DNA of 64,000 nt from Mycolicibacterium sp. P9-22 (GCF_008329585.1 NZ_NPKP01000003.1:310001-374000); one strand, 5' to 3'; counted from the first letter of the stretch, positions 28,167 through 37,938 are shown. Notes: generated from the sequence alone by a model not told the origin. Numbers and translations: made by a program.

Positions 28167-30322
28167 CCGCGGTGCAGCCGCCGGTGGCCAAGCGGGTCGA
28201 GCACCGCCGCGAGCATCACGGTGATGTCTTCATCGACCCCTATGAGTGGCTGCGCGAAAAGTCCAATCCCGAGGTGATCGCCCACCTGGAGGCGGAGAAC
28301 GCCCACACCGAGGCGGCCACCGCCGGGCTGGCGCCGTTGCGGCAGAAGATCTTCGACGAGATCAAGGCGCGCACCAAGGAGACCGACCTGTCGGTCCCGA
28401 CCCGCCGCGGTCAGTGGTGGTACTACGCCCGCAGCTTCGAGGGGCAGCAGTACGGCGTACACGCCCGGTGCCCGATCCGCGACGCGGATGACTGGATCCC
28501 GCCGGAACTCGACGAGAACACCGCGATCCCGGGCGAGCAGATCCTGCTCGACGAGAACACCGAGGCCGAAGGCCACGAGTTCTTCTCGCTCGGCGCCATC
28601 AGCGTCAGCGTCGACGGCAACGTCCTGGCCTTCTCGGTGGACGTCAAGGGTGACGAGCGGTACACGTTGCGGTTCAAGGATCTACGGACCGGCGAGCTCT
28701 ACGAGGACACCATCACCGGGATCGGCGCGGGCGCGACCTGGGGTTCCGACAACCATTCGGTGTACTACACGACCCTTGACGAGGCGTGGCGGCCCGATAC
28801 TGTGTGGCGTCATCGTCTGGGTTCCGGCCTGCCCGCGCAGAAGGTGTATCACGAAGCCGACGAACGGTATTGGCTGGGCGTCGGGCGAACCCGCAGCGAC
28901 AAGTACGTCATCATCGCCGCGGGCAGTGCGGTCACCTCCGAGGTGCGCTATGCCGATGCCGCCGATCCGGACGCCGAGTTCACCGTGGTGTTGCCGCGCC
29001 GCGATCAGGTGGAATACTCCGTCGAACATGCGGTGGTCGGCGGTGAGGACCGCTTCCTCATCCTGCACAACGACGGCGCGGTGAACTTCACCCTGGTCGA
29101 GGCGCCGGTGAGCGATCCGAGCGCCTTCCGCACCCTCATCGAGCATCGCGAGGACGTCCGCCTCGACGGGGTCGACGCGTTCGAGAGCCACCTGGTGGTC
29201 AGCTACCGCCGCGAGGCTCTGCCCCGAATTCAGTTGTGGCCCATCGGCGTCGACGGCTCCTACGGCGTGCCGCAGGAGATCGCCTTCGAATCCGAGCTGA
29301 TGTCGGCGGGCCTGAGCGGCAACCCGAACTGGTCGTCACCGAAGCTGCGGGTGGGCGCGGTGTCCTGGGTGATCCCGGTGCGGATCTACGACCTGGACCT
29401 GGTGACGGGGGAGCGCACGCTGCTGCGCGAGCAGCCGGTCCTCGGCGACTACCGCCCCGAGGAGTACGTCGAGCGCAGGGATTGGGCGGTGGCGCCCGAC
29501 GGGGCCAGGATCCCGATCTCGATCGTGCACCGTGCCGGTCTGGCGTTCCCGGCCCCCACGCTGCTGTACGGCTACGGCGCCTACGAATCGTGCGAGGACC
29601 CGCGGTTCTCGATCGCCCGGCTGTCGCTGCTGGACCGGGGGATGGCGTTCGCCGTCGCCCATGTGCGCGGCGGCGGCGAACTGGGGCGACGGTGGTACGA
29701 GGACGGCAAGCTGCTGCACAAGCGCAACAGCTTCACCGATTTCATCGCGGTGGCCGAGCATCTGGTGGTCACCGATCTGACCCGCCCGAATCGCTTGGTG
29801 GCACTCGGGGGCAGCGCCGGCGGCCTGCTGGTCGGTGCGGTGCTCAACATGGCCCCGCACCTGTTCGCCGGCGTGCTGGCCCAGGTGCCGTTCGTGGATC
29901 CGCTGACGACCATCCTGGATCCGTCGCTTCCGCTCACCGTCACCGAATGGGACGAGTGGGGAAATCCTTTGGAGGACGGCGAGGTCTACGACTACATGAA
30001 GTCGTACTCGCCGTATGAGAACGTCGCATCCCTGGACTACCCGGCGGTGCTCGCGATGACCTCGCTCAACGACACCCGGGTGTACTACGTGGAGCCCGCG
30101 AAATGGGTTGCGGCCCTTCGGCATGCTCAGCTCGATCCGGAGGCCGGCGCGGCCAGGGTGCTGTTGAAGACCGAAATGGTGGCCGGGCACGGCGGCATCA
30201 GCGGACGATACGAGCGCTGGAAGGAAGCCGCCTTCCAGTACGCCTGGCTGCTGGCGACCGCGGATCCGGAGAACCACGGTGACGGTCAGGCGGACAGCCT
30301 GTTCGGCGGTCCACGTATCTAG
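28163..30322 (+). CDS. ptrB: Oligopeptidase B / prolyl oligopeptidase (S9A)
   Basis: A 719-residue cytosolic serine peptidase. The N-terminal beta-propeller runs from [16 protein letters not shown] to about residue 430. The catalytic alpha/beta-hydrolase domain contains [14 protein letters not shown] (nucleophile Ser near 555), SLNDTRVYY (Asp) and [12 protein letters not shown] (His near 675). It cleaves short peptides after basic residues or proline. In M. tuberculosis the gene is annotated as two pieces (ptrBa/ptrBb), whereas here one frame is intact. GTG 28163 overlaps the purC stop. Confidence 0.92.
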   Translation: MTAVQPPVAKRVEHRREHHGDVFIDPYEWLREKSNPEVIAHLEAENAHTEAATAGLAPLRQKIFDEIKARTKETDLSVPTRRGQWWYYARSFEGQQYGVHARCPIRDADDWIPPELDENTAIPGEQILLDENTEAEGHEFFSLGAISVSVDGNVLAFSVDVKGDERYTLRFKDLRTGELYEDTITGIGAGATWGSDNHSVYYTTLDEAWRPDTVWRHRLGSGLPAQKVYHEADERYWLGVGRTRSDKYVIIAAGSAVTSEVRYADAADPDAEFTVVLPRRDQVEYSVEHAVVGGEDRFLILHNDGAVNFTLVEAPVSDPSAFRTLIEHREDVRLDGVDAFESHLVVSYRREALPRIQLWPIGVDGSYGVPQEIAFESELMSAGLSGNPNWSSPKLRVGAVSWVIPVRIYDLDLVTGERTLLREQPVLGDYRPEEYVERRDWAVAPDGARIPISIVHRAGLAFPAPTLLYGYGAYESCEDPRFSIARLSLLDRGMAFAVAHVRGGGELGRRWYEDGKLLHKRNSFTDFIAVAEHLVVTDLTRPNRLVALGGSAGGLLVGAVLNMAPHLFAGVLAQVPFVDPLTTILDPSLPLTVTEWDEWGNPLEDGEVYDYMKSYSPYENVASLDYPAVLAMTSLNDTRVYYVEPAKWVAALRHAQLDPEAGAARVLLKTEMVAGHGGISGRYERWKEAAFQYAWLLATADPENHGDGQADSLFGGPRI

Positions 30323-30341
30323 ACGGTGTCAAGATCGTGGC

Positions 30342-30347
30342 TATGAT
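30342..30347 (+). promoter_or_regulatory. -10 hexamer of the TetR gene at 30354, probably leaderless
   Basis: TATGAT ends 6 bases before ATG 30354, so the transcript would start at the initiation codon. A weak GTGTCAAG lies about 17 bases upstream. Confidence 0.5.
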
Positions 30348-30353
30348 GGCCCG

Positions 30354-30908
30354 ATGAGCAAGCCGAGCTACCACCACGGCGACCTGCGGGCGGTGATCGT
30401 GGCCGAGGCGGCCAACCTGGTCGCCGAACGCGGCGCCGACGGTGTCTCGCTGCGCGAACTCGCCCGTGTCGCAGGGGTGTCGCACGCGGCCCCGGCGCAC
30501 CACTTCGGCGATCGGCGCGGCGTGTTCACCGCGCTGGCCGCAGAGGGATTCCGGATCCTGACAGCCGAACTGACCGAGGCCCGGCCCGAGTTCATCGATG
30601 CGGCGAAGGCCTACGTGCGGTTCGCCCTGGCGCACCCCGGCCACTTCGAGGTGATGTTCGACAAATCGCTGTACGACGCCGCCGATGAGCAGGTGCAGGA
30701 GGCGTCCGCGGCGGCCTACGTCGAACTGAACCACGGTGTCGGCACGCTTGCCGATCCGCACGCAAAGGCCGATCCGGACGGTGCCGCGCTGGCGGCGTGG
30801 TCGATGGTGCACGGATTCGCCCAGCTGTGGCTCAACGAGGCCGTCGACACCGCGGGTGATCCGATCGCGACGGTCGAGAGGCTGGCGGCGATCCTGTTCG
30901 ACGGCTAG
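30354..30908 (+). CDS. TetR-family regulator
   Basis: A 184-residue regulator. The HTH is SLRELARVAGVSHAAPAHHFGDR near residues 30-52, whose PAHHF recognition helix is typical of a TetR subgroup with a WHG-type C-terminal domain (FALAHPGHFEVMFDKSLYD). The TetR gene lies 31 bases after the peptidase and 10 bases before the glutathione peroxidase, so it may be autoregulated and control the peroxidase. Ligand unknown. Confidence 0.85.
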   Translation: MSKPSYHHGDLRAVIVAEAANLVAERGADGVSLRELARVAGVSHAAPAHHFGDRRGVFTALAAEGFRILTAELTEARPEFIDAAKAYVRFALAHPGHFEVMFDKSLYDAADEQVQEASAAAYVELNHGVGTLADPHAKADPDGAALAAWSMVHGFAQLWLNEAVDTAGDPIATVERLAAILFDG

Positions 30909-30918
30909 CGTCGATCCG

Positions 30919-31407
30919 GTGAGCCTCAACCAGATCCCGCTGACCACCCTCGACGGCAAGGACACCACGCTCGGCGAATTGTCCTCCCGTGCAACGCTGG
31001 TGGTGAACGTCGCCTCCAAATGCGGCCTGACCCCGCAATACGCCGCGCTGGAGAAGATCGCCGAGGACTACGCCGACCGGGGCCTGACCGTCATCGGCGT
31101 CCCGTGCAACCAGTTCATGGGTCAGGAGCCGGGTACCGCCGAGGAGATCCAGACCTTCTGTTCCACCACCTACGGCGTGACCTTCCCGCTGCTGGCCAAG
31201 GCCGATGTCAACGGCGCGGATCGGCACCCGCTCTACACCGAACTGACCAAGGCCGCCGATGCCGACGGACAGGCCGGGGACATCCAGTGGAACTTCGAGA
31301 AGTTCCTGGTGGCACCGGGTGGCGAGGTGGTCAAGCGGTTCCGTCCGCGCACCGAACCGGATGCATCCGAGGTGATCGAGGCCATCGAAGCCGTCATCTC
31401 CCAATAG
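30919..31407 (+). CDS. Glutathione peroxidase-family thiol peroxidase
   Basis: A 162-residue thioredoxin-fold peroxidase. The peroxidatic cysteine is in NVASKCGLTPQY (Cys rather than selenocysteine). The other catalytic positions are Gln in GVPCNQFMGQEPG and Trp in IQWNFEKFLV. CNQF also supplies the second family cysteine. Such cysteine versions reduce hydroperoxides with thioredoxin or mycothiol rather than glutathione. GTG 30919 starts 10 bases after the TetR stop. Confidence 0.92.
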   Translation: MSLNQIPLTTLDGKDTTLGELSSRATLVVNVASKCGLTPQYAALEKIAEDYADRGLTVIGVPCNQFMGQEPGTAEEIQTFCSTTYGVTFPLLAKADVNGADRHPLYTELTKAADADGQAGDIQWNFEKFLVAPGGEVVKRFRPRTEPDASEVIEAIEAVISQ

Positions 31408-31467
31408 CCAACTCGCGTCCGGGTGTTCGCAACCGTGCTGACACCTGGTGTTGCGACACTGCAGAGT

Positions 31468-32172
31468 GTGACCGCAGAGCTGATCGTCTCGATTTCCGGG
31501 ATCAGGGACCGCACGCTGCCCGACGTCGACACGTTCTGCGAGGAACTCGACGCCCGCGACGTGCCGGTGTCACTGCTGGTGGCGCCTCTGCTCAAGGGCG
31601 ACTACCGGCTGGAGCGCGACCCGGCAACGCTGTTCTGGCTGGCCGAGCGGCGTGCCGCCGGCGACGCCGTCGTGCTGCACGGCTACGACGAGGCGGCCAC
31701 CAAGAAGCGCCGCAGCGAATTCGCCACCCTGCAGGCGCATGAGGCGAACCTGCGGCTGCTGGGTGCCGACCGGTTGATGGAACACCTGGGTCTGCGCACC
31801 CGGCTGTTCGCCGCACCGGGCTGGACGGTGTCCGACGGAACCGCGATGGCATTGCCGCGCAACGGCTTCCGATTGCTGGCCGGTCTCGCCGGCGTCACCG
31901 ACCTGGTGCGCGAGACCACCACCCCGGCCCGGGTGCTCGGCATCGGCGCCGGATTCCTCACCGAAACCTGGTGGTGCCGCACCCTGGTGCTGTCGGCCGA
32001 GCGCACCGCGCGCCGCGGCGGCACGGTACGGCTGGCGGTCTCGGCGCGTCAGCTGCGTCACACCGGTCCGCGGCAGGCCGTCCTCGACGCCATCGACCTG
32101 GCACTCCTGCACGGCTGCGCCCCCGAGACCTACCGCTGGGAGGCGGATCCGGCACTCACCGACGCCGCCTGA
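31468..32172 (+). CDS. DUF2334/polysaccharide-deacetylase-like protein (Rv0784 type)
   Basis: A 234-residue protein. It starts with a core strand ELIVSISGIRDRTL and continues with a barrel-like alternation. The metal-site candidate VVLHGYDE (His-Gly-Tyr-Asp) is typical of DUF2334 NodB-like proteins. APGWTVSDGT and FLTETWWCRTLVL follow later. It may hydrolyse an N-acetyl or related group, but that is family-based inference. GTG 31468 is preferred to GTG 31423 because the conserved core begins right after it. The flavoprotein follows 15 bases downstream. Confidence 0.75.
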   Translation: MTAELIVSISGIRDRTLPDVDTFCEELDARDVPVSLLVAPLLKGDYRLERDPATLFWLAERRAAGDAVVLHGYDEAATKKRRSEFATLQAHEANLRLLGADRLMEHLGLRTRLFAAPGWTVSDGTAMALPRNGFRLLAGLAGVTDLVRETTTPARVLGIGAGFLTETWWCRTLVLSAERTARRGGTVRLAVSARQLRHTGPRQAVLDAIDLALLHGCAPETYRWEADPALTDAA

Positions 32173-32187
32173 GGCTAAGTTGTCGGC

Positions 32188-33831
32188 ATGGCCGATGCCG
32201 ATGTGATCGTGGTGGGTGCGGGGCTGGCCGGACTGGTCGCCGCCGCGGAACTGATCGAGCGGGGCCGCCGTGTCCTGATCGTCGACCAGGAGAATGCCGC
32301 CAATCTCGGCGGCCAGGCGTTCTGGTCGTTCGGCGGGCTCTTCCTGGTGGACAGCCCCGAGCAGCGCCGGCTCGGCATCAAGGACAGCCATGAGCTGGCC
32401 CTGCAGGACTGGCTGGGCAGCGCCGGTTTCGACCGCGACGAGGACCACTGGCCCCGGCAGTGGGCGCACGCCTATGTGGACTTCGCCGCCGGGGAAAAGC
32501 GCAGCTGGCTACGTGAGCGCGGACTGCAGACTTTCGCGATGGTCGGCTGGGCCGAACGCGGTGGTTACGGTGCACTCGGGCACGGCAACTCGGTGCCGCG
32601 CTTCCACATCACCTGGGGCACCGGCCCGGCGTTGGTCGATGTGTTCGCCCGGCGGCTGCTGGGTCAGCCCCGGGCCAGGTTCGCCCACCGGCACCGCGTC
32701 GACGAGCTGATCGTCGAGGGCGGCGCGGTGACCGGCGTCCGGGGAATGGTGTTGGAACCCAGCGATGCCGCGCGCGGCGTGGCGTCATCCCGGGAAACAT
32801 TGGGGGAGTTCGAGTTCCGGGCCCAGTCCGTGATCGTGGCCAGTGGCGGTATCGGCGGCAACCACGATCTGGTGCGCAAGAACTGGCCGCCGAGGATGGG
32901 GCGCGTTCCGCAACAGCTGCTCTCGGGGGTGCCCGCACACGTCGACGGCCGGATGATCGGCATCAGCGAGACCGCCGGCGCCCGCGTCATCAACAGCGAC
33001 CGGATGTGGCACTACACCGAGGGCATCACCAACTACGACCCGGTGTGGCCCAAGCACGGCATCCGCATCCTGCCGGGCCCGTCCTCGCTGTGGCTGGACG
33101 CCACCGGTAAAAGACTGCCGGTGCCGCTGTACCCGGGTTTCGACACCCTGGGCACGCTGGAACACATCGCCACCACCGGCCAGGACTACACCTGGTTCGT
33201 GCTCAACGCCCGCATCATCGCCAAGGAATTCGGCCTGTCCGGGCAGGAGCAGAACCCCGACCTCACCGGCCGCAGCGTCAAGGCGGTGCTCGCCCGGGGA
33301 CGTGACGGAGGTCCGATGCCGGTGCGCGCGTTCCTCGACAAGGGCGTGGACTTCGTCACCGGTAACTCACTGCGCGAGTTGGTGTCCGCGATGAACGCGG
33401 TTCCCGACGTGGAGCCACTGGACTACGCCACCGTCGAGGCCGAGGTCACCGGGCGCGACCGCGAGGTGCTCAACAAGTTCACCAAGGACAGCCAGATCAC
33501 CGCGATCCGGGCGGCCCGCGAGTACCTGCCGGACCGCATCGCGCGGGTCGTCGCACCGCACCGCCTCACCGACCCGAAGGCCGGGCCGCTGATCGCGGTG
33601 AAGCTGCACATCCTGACCCGGAAGTCGTTGGGCGGGCTGGAAACCGACCTGGACTCGCGAGTCCTCAAGGGCGACGGATCGGTGTTCGAAGGGCTGTACG
33701 CCGCGGGTGAGGCCGCCGGGTTCGGTGGCGGCGGCGTCCACGGCTACCGGTCCTTGGAAGGCACGTTCCTGGGCGGCTGTGTGTTCTCGGGCCGGGCGGC
33801 CGGCCGGGCCGCCGCCCGCGAGACCGCCTGA
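32188..33831 (+). CDS. FAD-binding dehydrogenase, KstD/fumarate-reductase-like (Rv0785)
   Basis: A 547-residue flavoprotein. The FAD dinucleotide motif VIVVGAGLAGLVAAAELIERG is at residues 5-25, with acidic IVDQE at the second strand. SGGIGGNHDLVRK is near 220. A C-terminal FAD segment (GLYAAGEAAGFGGGGVHGYR) is followed by FLGGCVFSGRAAG. The fold is that of 3-ketosteroid dehydrogenases and fumarate reductases; which substrate is reduced or oxidised is not known. The 3' end overlaps the tail of the convergent PAP2 gene. Confidence 0.9.
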   Translation: MADADVIVVGAGLAGLVAAAELIERGRRVLIVDQENAANLGGQAFWSFGGLFLVDSPEQRRLGIKDSHELALQDWLGSAGFDRDEDHWPRQWAHAYVDFAAGEKRSWLRERGLQTFAMVGWAERGGYGALGHGNSVPRFHITWGTGPALVDVFARRLLGQPRARFAHRHRVDELIVEGGAVTGVRGMVLEPSDAARGVASSRETLGEFEFRAQSVIVASGGIGGNHDLVRKNWPPRMGRVPQQLLSGVPAHVDGRMIGISETAGARVINSDRMWHYTEGITNYDPVWPKHGIRILPGPSSLWLDATGKRLPVPLYPGFDTLGTLEHIATTGQDYTWFVLNARIIAKEFGLSGQEQNPDLTGRSVKAVLARGRDGGPMPVRAFLDKGVDFVTGNSLRELVSAMNAVPDVEPLDYATVEAEVTGRDREVLNKFTKDSQITAIRAAREYLPDRIARVVAPHRLTDPKAGPLIAVKLHILTRKSLGGLETDLDSRVLKGDGSVFEGLYAAGEAAGFGGGGVHGYRSLEGTFLGGCVFSGRAAGRAAARETA

Positions 33832-34325
33832 GATCCCGCCGCCAGCACGGCCAGGCACACCGTGGCGGATGCGAAGAACATCGAGCCGATGTTGTCGGTC
33901 AGGTAGTGCAGGTCGGTGGCCGCCATGCTCAGCCCGCCGATCACGGTGACCACCCCCGCGACCAGCAGCAGCCACAGCGACACCCCGGCCGCCAGCACCA
34001 GCATGGCCATCACGGTGATGACGACGGTGGTGTGCCCGCTCGGATAGGCCAGCGCGTCACCCTTGTACCGGCCGAACAGCGGTTTGAGCAGCCTCGTCGC
34101 GATCACCGAGAGCAGCGGGCACAGCGCCACCACCACCGCCAGCCGCCACCGCCTGCGCACCAGCGCGATCACCACCGCGACGGCGAGGATCACCATCATC
34201 GGCACCGCCCAGCTGAAATAGAGCATCCACACCGGATCGGGGCCGAACACGCGCTGCATCACCCGCAGCGCCCCGTCGTCGAACGCGGTTGAACCGTGCC
34301 CGACCACCAGCCCCAGCACCACCAT
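33744..34325 (-). CDS. PAP2-superfamily membrane phosphatase
   Basis: A membrane protein of at least 193 residues with about five hydrophobic segments. The PAP2 catalytic triplet is visible: KPLFGRYKGD (motif 1, with KxxxxRx), YPSGHTTV (motif 2), and a degenerate motif 3 around ATDLHYLTDNIGS (His then Asp). Such enzymes dephosphorylate lipid phosphates or undecaprenyl pyrophosphate at the membrane. ATG 34325 is the only standard in-frame start nearby, but it falls inside the first hydrophobic span, which begins about 15 codons earlier. The true start may be a rare codon overlapping the upstream hydrolase stop. Confidence 0.75.
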   Translation of the reverse strand: MVVLGLVVGHGSTAFDDGALRVMQRVFGPDPVWMLYFSWAVPMMVILAVAVVIALVRRRWRLAVVVALCPLLSVIATRLLKPLFGRYKGDALAYPSGHTTVVITVMAMLVLAAGVSLWLLLVAGVVTVIGGLSMAATDLHYLTDNIGSMFFASATVCLAVLAAGSQAVSRAAARPAARPENTQPPRNVPSKDR

Positions 34326-34372
34326 CGCGGCGATACCGATGGGCGGCCACCACCGCAGCAGACTGCGCGGCC

Positions 34373-35026
34373 TCAGAATGCGGTTCCGTTCTCCGGATCG
34401 AGCACCTGGAAATCGGTATCGGTCATCTCCGAGAGCCGGCCGTAGTAGATGCCACGGGCGGACGGCTCGATGATGCCCTGGTGGATCGGGACGGCGCGGG
34501 CCGGCGCGACCGCGCGCAGGTATTCGACGGCCTCGGAGACCTTCATCCACGGTGCCGCCGCGGGGGTGGCCAGCACGTCGATCGCCTCGTCGGGAACGAA
34601 CAGGGCGTCCCCGGGATGCATCAGCCGGGCCGGGTGATCGGCGTCGCCGATGAGGTAGGAGGTGTTGTCGATCACCGGGATCTCCGGGTGGATCACCGCG
34701 TGGGTGCCGCCCACCCCACGTACCGAAAGGTGCCCGATGGTGAACGCGTCACCGGCGTGCACGGCCTGCCACGGCTCGCCGAGCTGGGCCGCGGTCTGCG
34801 GGTCGGCATACAGCTTGGCCTGCGGATTGGCGTCCAGCAGGGCAGGCAGCCGCGCGGTGTCGGCGTGGTCGGGATGTTGATGGGTGATCAGGATCGCGTC
34901 CAGGCCGGTGATGCCCTCGAAGCCGTGCGAGAAGGTGCCCGGATCGAACAGCACCGTGGTCTGGGCGCCTTCACCGTTGGCGAAGCCTGCCAGCAGGCAG
35001 GAGTGGCCGAAGTGCGTCAGTTGCAT
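34373..35026 (-). CDS. Metallo-beta-lactamase-fold hydrolase (Rv0786c type)
   Basis: A 217-residue MBL-fold protein of the UlaG-like group. The first strand MQLTHFGHSCLLA is typical of that group; the metal motif is ITHQHPDHAD (HxHxDH) near residue 52. GTHAVIH gives the next histidine and HPGDALFVPD the acid. The C-terminal His is in VPIHQGIIEPSARGIYYGRL. It probably hydrolyses a phosphodiester or lactone; substrate unknown. It overlaps or abuts the PAP2 gene downstream and is divergent from purS. Confidence 0.85.
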   Translation of the reverse strand: MQLTHFGHSCLLAGFANGEGAQTTVLFDPGTFSHGFEGITGLDAILITHQHPDHADTARLPALLDANPQAKLYADPQTAAQLGEPWQAVHAGDAFTIGHLSVRGVGGTHAVIHPEIPVIDNTSYLIGDADHPARLMHPGDALFVPDEAIDVLATPAAAPWMKVSEAVEYLRAVAPARAVPIHQGIIEPSARGIYYGRLSEMTDTDFQVLDPENGTAF

Positions 35027-35100
35027 GGCTCCATTGTGGCCCGAGACCTCGCCGGTAGAGTTATGACCGACCAAGACCGGTCCGAAATGAAGGAGTCCCC

Positions 35101-35340
35101 GTGGCCCGCGTCGTAGTGCACGTGATGCCCAAGGCTGAGATCCTCGACCCGCAGGGGCAGGCGATCGTCGGCGCGCTGGGCCGCCTCGGCCATGGTGGTG
35201 TCGCGGATGTCCGCCAGGGCAAGCGGTTTGAACTCGAGGTCGACGATTCGGTGTCCGACGAGGCGCTGGCCGAGATCGCCGAGTCGTTGCTCGCCAACAC
35301 CGTGATCGAGGAGTTCTCGGTGAGCCGGGACGATTCGTGA
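35101..35340 (+). CDS. purS: FGAM synthase, PurS subunit
   Basis: A 79-residue protein that bridges PurL and PurQ in the three-part formylglycinamidine ribonucleotide synthase. The sequence [19 protein letters not shown] is the family start, and [10 protein letters not shown] is typical. GTG 35101 follows GGAG. A -10-like TAGAGT is at 35056-35061, giving a short leader. It overlaps purQ by 4 bases. Confidence 0.94.
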   Translation: MARVVVHVMPKAEILDPQGQAIVGALGRLGHGGVADVRQGKRFELEVDDSVSDEALAEIAESLLANTVIEEFSVSRDDS

Positions 35341-36011
35341 GCGGCAAAGTAGGGGTCATCACCTTCCCCGGCACGCTCGACGACGTCGATGCCGCCCGGG
35401 CGGTGCGGTTGGCCGGCGGTGAGGCGGTCAGCCTGTGGCACGGTGACGCCGATCTCAAGGGTGTCGACGCGGTGGTCGTGCCCGGCGGGTTCTCCTACGG
35501 CGACTACCTGCGCTGCGGTGCGATCGCGAAGTTCGCCCCTGTGATGGGCTCCGTGGTCGAAGCCGCGGGGCGTGGCCTGCCGGTGTTGGGGATCTGCAAC
35601 GGTTTTCAGGTGCTCTGCGAGGCCGGGCTGCTGCCGGGCGCGCTGACCCGCAATGCCGGACTGCACTTCATCTGCCGCGACACCTGGCTGGAGGTCGCCT
35701 CGAACTCGACCGCCTGGACCACCCGGTATGAAGCCGGTGCCGACCTGCTGGTGCCGCTGAAGTCCGGCGAGGGCCGTTATGTCGCCGCCGAGTCGGTGCT
35801 CGACGAGCTCGAGGGCGAGGGCCGGGTGGTCTTCCGCTACCGGGAGAACCTGAACGGTTCGATGCGCGGTATCGCCGGCGTGAGCTCGGCCAACGGCCGC
35901 GTGGTGGGTCTGATGCCGCACCCCGAGCACGCCACCGAGCCGCTCACCGGGCCGTCCGATGACGGGCTCGGGCTGTTCTACTCCGCGCTGGACGCGGTGC
36001 TGACGGCCTGA
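35337..36011 (+). CDS. purQ: FGAM synthase, glutaminase subunit
   Basis: A 224-residue class I glutamine amidotransferase. The oxyanion region is [15 protein letters not shown], the nucleophile Cys is in GICNGFQVL near residue 87, and the His-x-Glu pair is in GLMPHPEHA near residue 195. It supplies ammonia to PurL (encoded at 39727). The GTG overlaps the purS TGA. The stop is followed by a strong hairpin at 36047. Confidence 0.95.
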   Translation: MSGKVGVITFPGTLDDVDAARAVRLAGGEAVSLWHGDADLKGVDAVVVPGGFSYGDYLRCGAIAKFAPVMGSVVEAAGRGLPVLGICNGFQVLCEAGLLPGALTRNAGLHFICRDTWLEVASNSTAWTTRYEAGADLLVPLKSGEGRYVAAESVLDELEGEGRVVFRYRENLNGSMRGIAGVSSANGRVVGLMPHPEHATEPLTGPSDDGLGLFYSALDAVLTA

Positions 36012-36046
36012 TCGGCCGCGGCGAGGGTGCGCAATCTCGCCGTCAT

Positions 36047-36076
36047 GCGTGCGTGTTGTGCCGCAGACACGCACGC
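36047..36076. terminator. Hairpin between convergent purQ and encapsulin genes
   Basis: Perfect 10-base arms GCGTGCGTGT (36047-36056) and ACACGCACGC (36067-36076) with a 10-base loop. It lies between the two gene ends and can serve both strands, but there is no U-run. Confidence 0.6.
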
Positions 36077-36083
36077 TCGCGGG

Positions 36084-36881
36084 TCAGAGGGTGAGCGCGA
36101 CCGAGGCCTCCGCGGTGTACGCCAGGAACGTGAAGGTCTCCTGCAGGTACAGCGCAACGCTGTCGGCGTCGTGGGACAGGTAGCCGATCGACACATCGGT
36201 GCCCAGCTGTAGGTCGAAATCGCCTCCGCGGGTGGACAACACGAATGCGCCGTCGATGGCCGGGGCCCAGATGATCTCGCCGTCGACCAGCCGGTTGAGG
36301 TGCTCACGGATCGGATAACCGTTGACCGTCGTCTCGCTCACCTGGGTGTAGACGTCGGCGGAGAGCAGCACGCTGTACGGGCCGTCGACACCGGCGAGAC
36401 GCAGCTCCGAGAGCGCCTGGCTGATGATGTCGGGCATCTCGCGTGGATCGGCGGGCAGCGCCAGCCTGGGGCACGAGCTCGACTTGCGGATTCCTTCGAT
36501 CGAGGCCGCCTCGTACCCCTCGAAGATCGCGCGGTCCTCGGCGAACGCGAGTTTCTTGGCGGCATCCTTGACCGGATCCCAGTCCGAGTTTTGCGACCCG
36601 CGTTCCACATCGTCGACGTCGCGGCGGCCCACCGTGAACGGCACCCGCAGCCGCACCAGCGGCTTGGACTCCCGCAGATGCGCGATGACACCGTCGCCCG
36701 GCGGCACGACATCGCGCAGATGCCCGGTGCTGACGGCGGCGGTCACCGGGCCACCGGGATCGCTGACGTCGACCACCCGGCGACCGGCGATGTGGCGCTT
36801 GAAGGTCCGGGTCGCCTCCTGCTCGATCTCGGTCCAGGCGGCCTCGGTGATCGGGGCGAGCTCGCGGTACAGGTTGTTCAT
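36084..36881 (-). CDS. enc: Encapsulin nanocompartment shell protein (Cfp29 type)
   Basis: A 265-residue HK97-fold shell protein that self-assembles into an icosahedral compartment. The N-terminus [20 protein letters not shown] and the block RRVVDVSDPGGP are encapsulin signatures. Others are RVPFTVGRRDVDDVERGSQN and DWDPVKDAAKKLAFAEDRAIF, with the C-terminal IGYLSHDADSVALYLQETF. The ATG overlaps the stop of the DyP gene (ATGA), so shell and cargo are co-translated. It matches Rv0798c, a known secreted antigen. Confidence 0.95.
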   Translation of the reverse strand: MNNLYRELAPITEAAWTEIEQEATRTFKRHIAGRRVVDVSDPGGPVTAAVSTGHLRDVVPPGDGVIAHLRESKPLVRLRVPFTVGRRDVDDVERGSQNSDWDPVKDAAKKLAFAEDRAIFEGYEAASIEGIRKSSSCPRLALPADPREMPDIISQALSELRLAGVDGPYSVLLSADVYTQVSETTVNGYPIREHLNRLVDGEIIWAPAIDGAFVLSTRGGDFDLQLGTDVSIGYLSHDADSVALYLQETFTFLAYTAEASVALTL

Positions 36882-37888
36882 TGCGGGGTTCCTTTCAGGC
36901 TGCCGATCGCAAGTGAGTAGTCGGCCCGCACCGCCTCTGCGGGGGCTTCCGGGAACGGAAGTGGCGGTGGGTCATCGAGAAAATCGACGGTGGGCACGAA
37001 GAACATCCCGCCGGTGACGGCGGTGGAGAAATCGAGGATCCGGTCGGTGTTCCCGGGCGGATCGCCGATGAACATGTTGGTCAGCATCCGCTCGGTGACC
37101 GCGGGTGTGCGCGAGTAGCCGATGAAGTAGGTGCCGAACTCACCGTTGCCGACGGTGCCGTAGGGCATGTTGCGGCGCACGATCTTGAGCTCGTTGCCGT
37201 CCTCGTCGGTGATGACATTGAGCGCGATGTGCGAATTCGCCGGCTTCACATCGTCGTCCATCTCGATATCGTCGGCCTTGGTCCGCCCGATCACGTTCTG
37301 CTGCTCGTCGACCGACAGCGCCCGCCACGCCGACATGTCATGGACGTAGCGCTGAATGTGCACATAACAGCCGCCCGCGAACTCGGGATCCTCGGCGCCG
37401 ATCACGGTGGCGTCATCGGCGCGCGCCCCGGTCGGGTTCTCCGTGCCGTCGACGAAACCGAGCAGATCGCGGTTGTCGAAATAGTTGAAGCCGTGCACCT
37501 CGTCGACCACCGTCACCGCACCGGCCATCGCCTCCATGAGCCGCCCGGCGAGTTCGAAGCAGACATCCATCGTCTCGGCGCGGATGTGCCACAGCAGATC
37601 CCCTGCGGTGGCGGGGGCGTGGTGGCGCGGCCCGTCCAGCGCGATGAACGGATGCAGATCGGCCGGACGTGGCCCGGCGAACAGCCGGTCCCAGGCGTCG
37701 GATCCGATGGACGTCACCACCGACAGCTGCTTGGTGGGATCGCGGAATCCGATGGCGCTGACCATTCCCGAGATCTCGGGCAGTGCGTCATGGACGGTCT
37801 GCTCGCCGCCGTCGTCGACGGTGGCGACCAGAAAGATGGCCGCCGACGTCAACGGATCGACTATCTGTTGCGGCAGCGGATCTGGCAC
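36878..37888 (-). CDS. DyP-type heme peroxidase, encapsulin cargo
   Basis: A 336-residue dye-decolorising peroxidase (Rv0799c type). The distal motif GFVDGTENP carries the catalytic Asp near residue 150; the proximal heme histidine is in [10 protein letters not shown] near residue 220. The extreme C-terminus [14 protein letters not shown] matches the encapsulin-targeting peptide pattern (SLxIGSLKG). The GTG start at 37888 lies 6 bases after a TAGGGT -10 on the minus strand, so the message is probably leaderless. It likely uses hydrogen peroxide inside the compartment; the physiological reductant is unknown. Confidence 0.94.
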   Translation of the reverse strand: MPDPLPQQIVDPLTSAAIFLVATVDDGGEQTVHDALPEISGMVSAIGFRDPTKQLSVVTSIGSDAWDRLFAGPRPADLHPFIALDGPRHHAPATAGDLLWHIRAETMDVCFELAGRLMEAMAGAVTVVDEVHGFNYFDNRDLLGFVDGTENPTGARADDATVIGAEDPEFAGGCYVHIQRYVHDMSAWRALSVDEQQNVIGRTKADDIEMDDDVKPANSHIALNVITDEDGNELKIVRRNMPYGTVGNGEFGTYFIGYSRTPAVTERMLTNMFIGDPPGNTDRILDFSTAVTGGMFFVPTVDFLDDPPPLPFPEAPAEAVRADYSLAIGSLKGTPQ

Positions 37889-37938
37889 AAAGCGACCCTA
37901 GCGCCACCGGCCTGCGCCGCGCGGGTCAAGATACAAAG

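Noticed and set aside
36047..36076. tRNA or structured riboswitch between purQ and the encapsulin gene
   Set aside because: Only one hairpin is present, with no cloverleaf or known aptamer elements; it fits a shared terminator.
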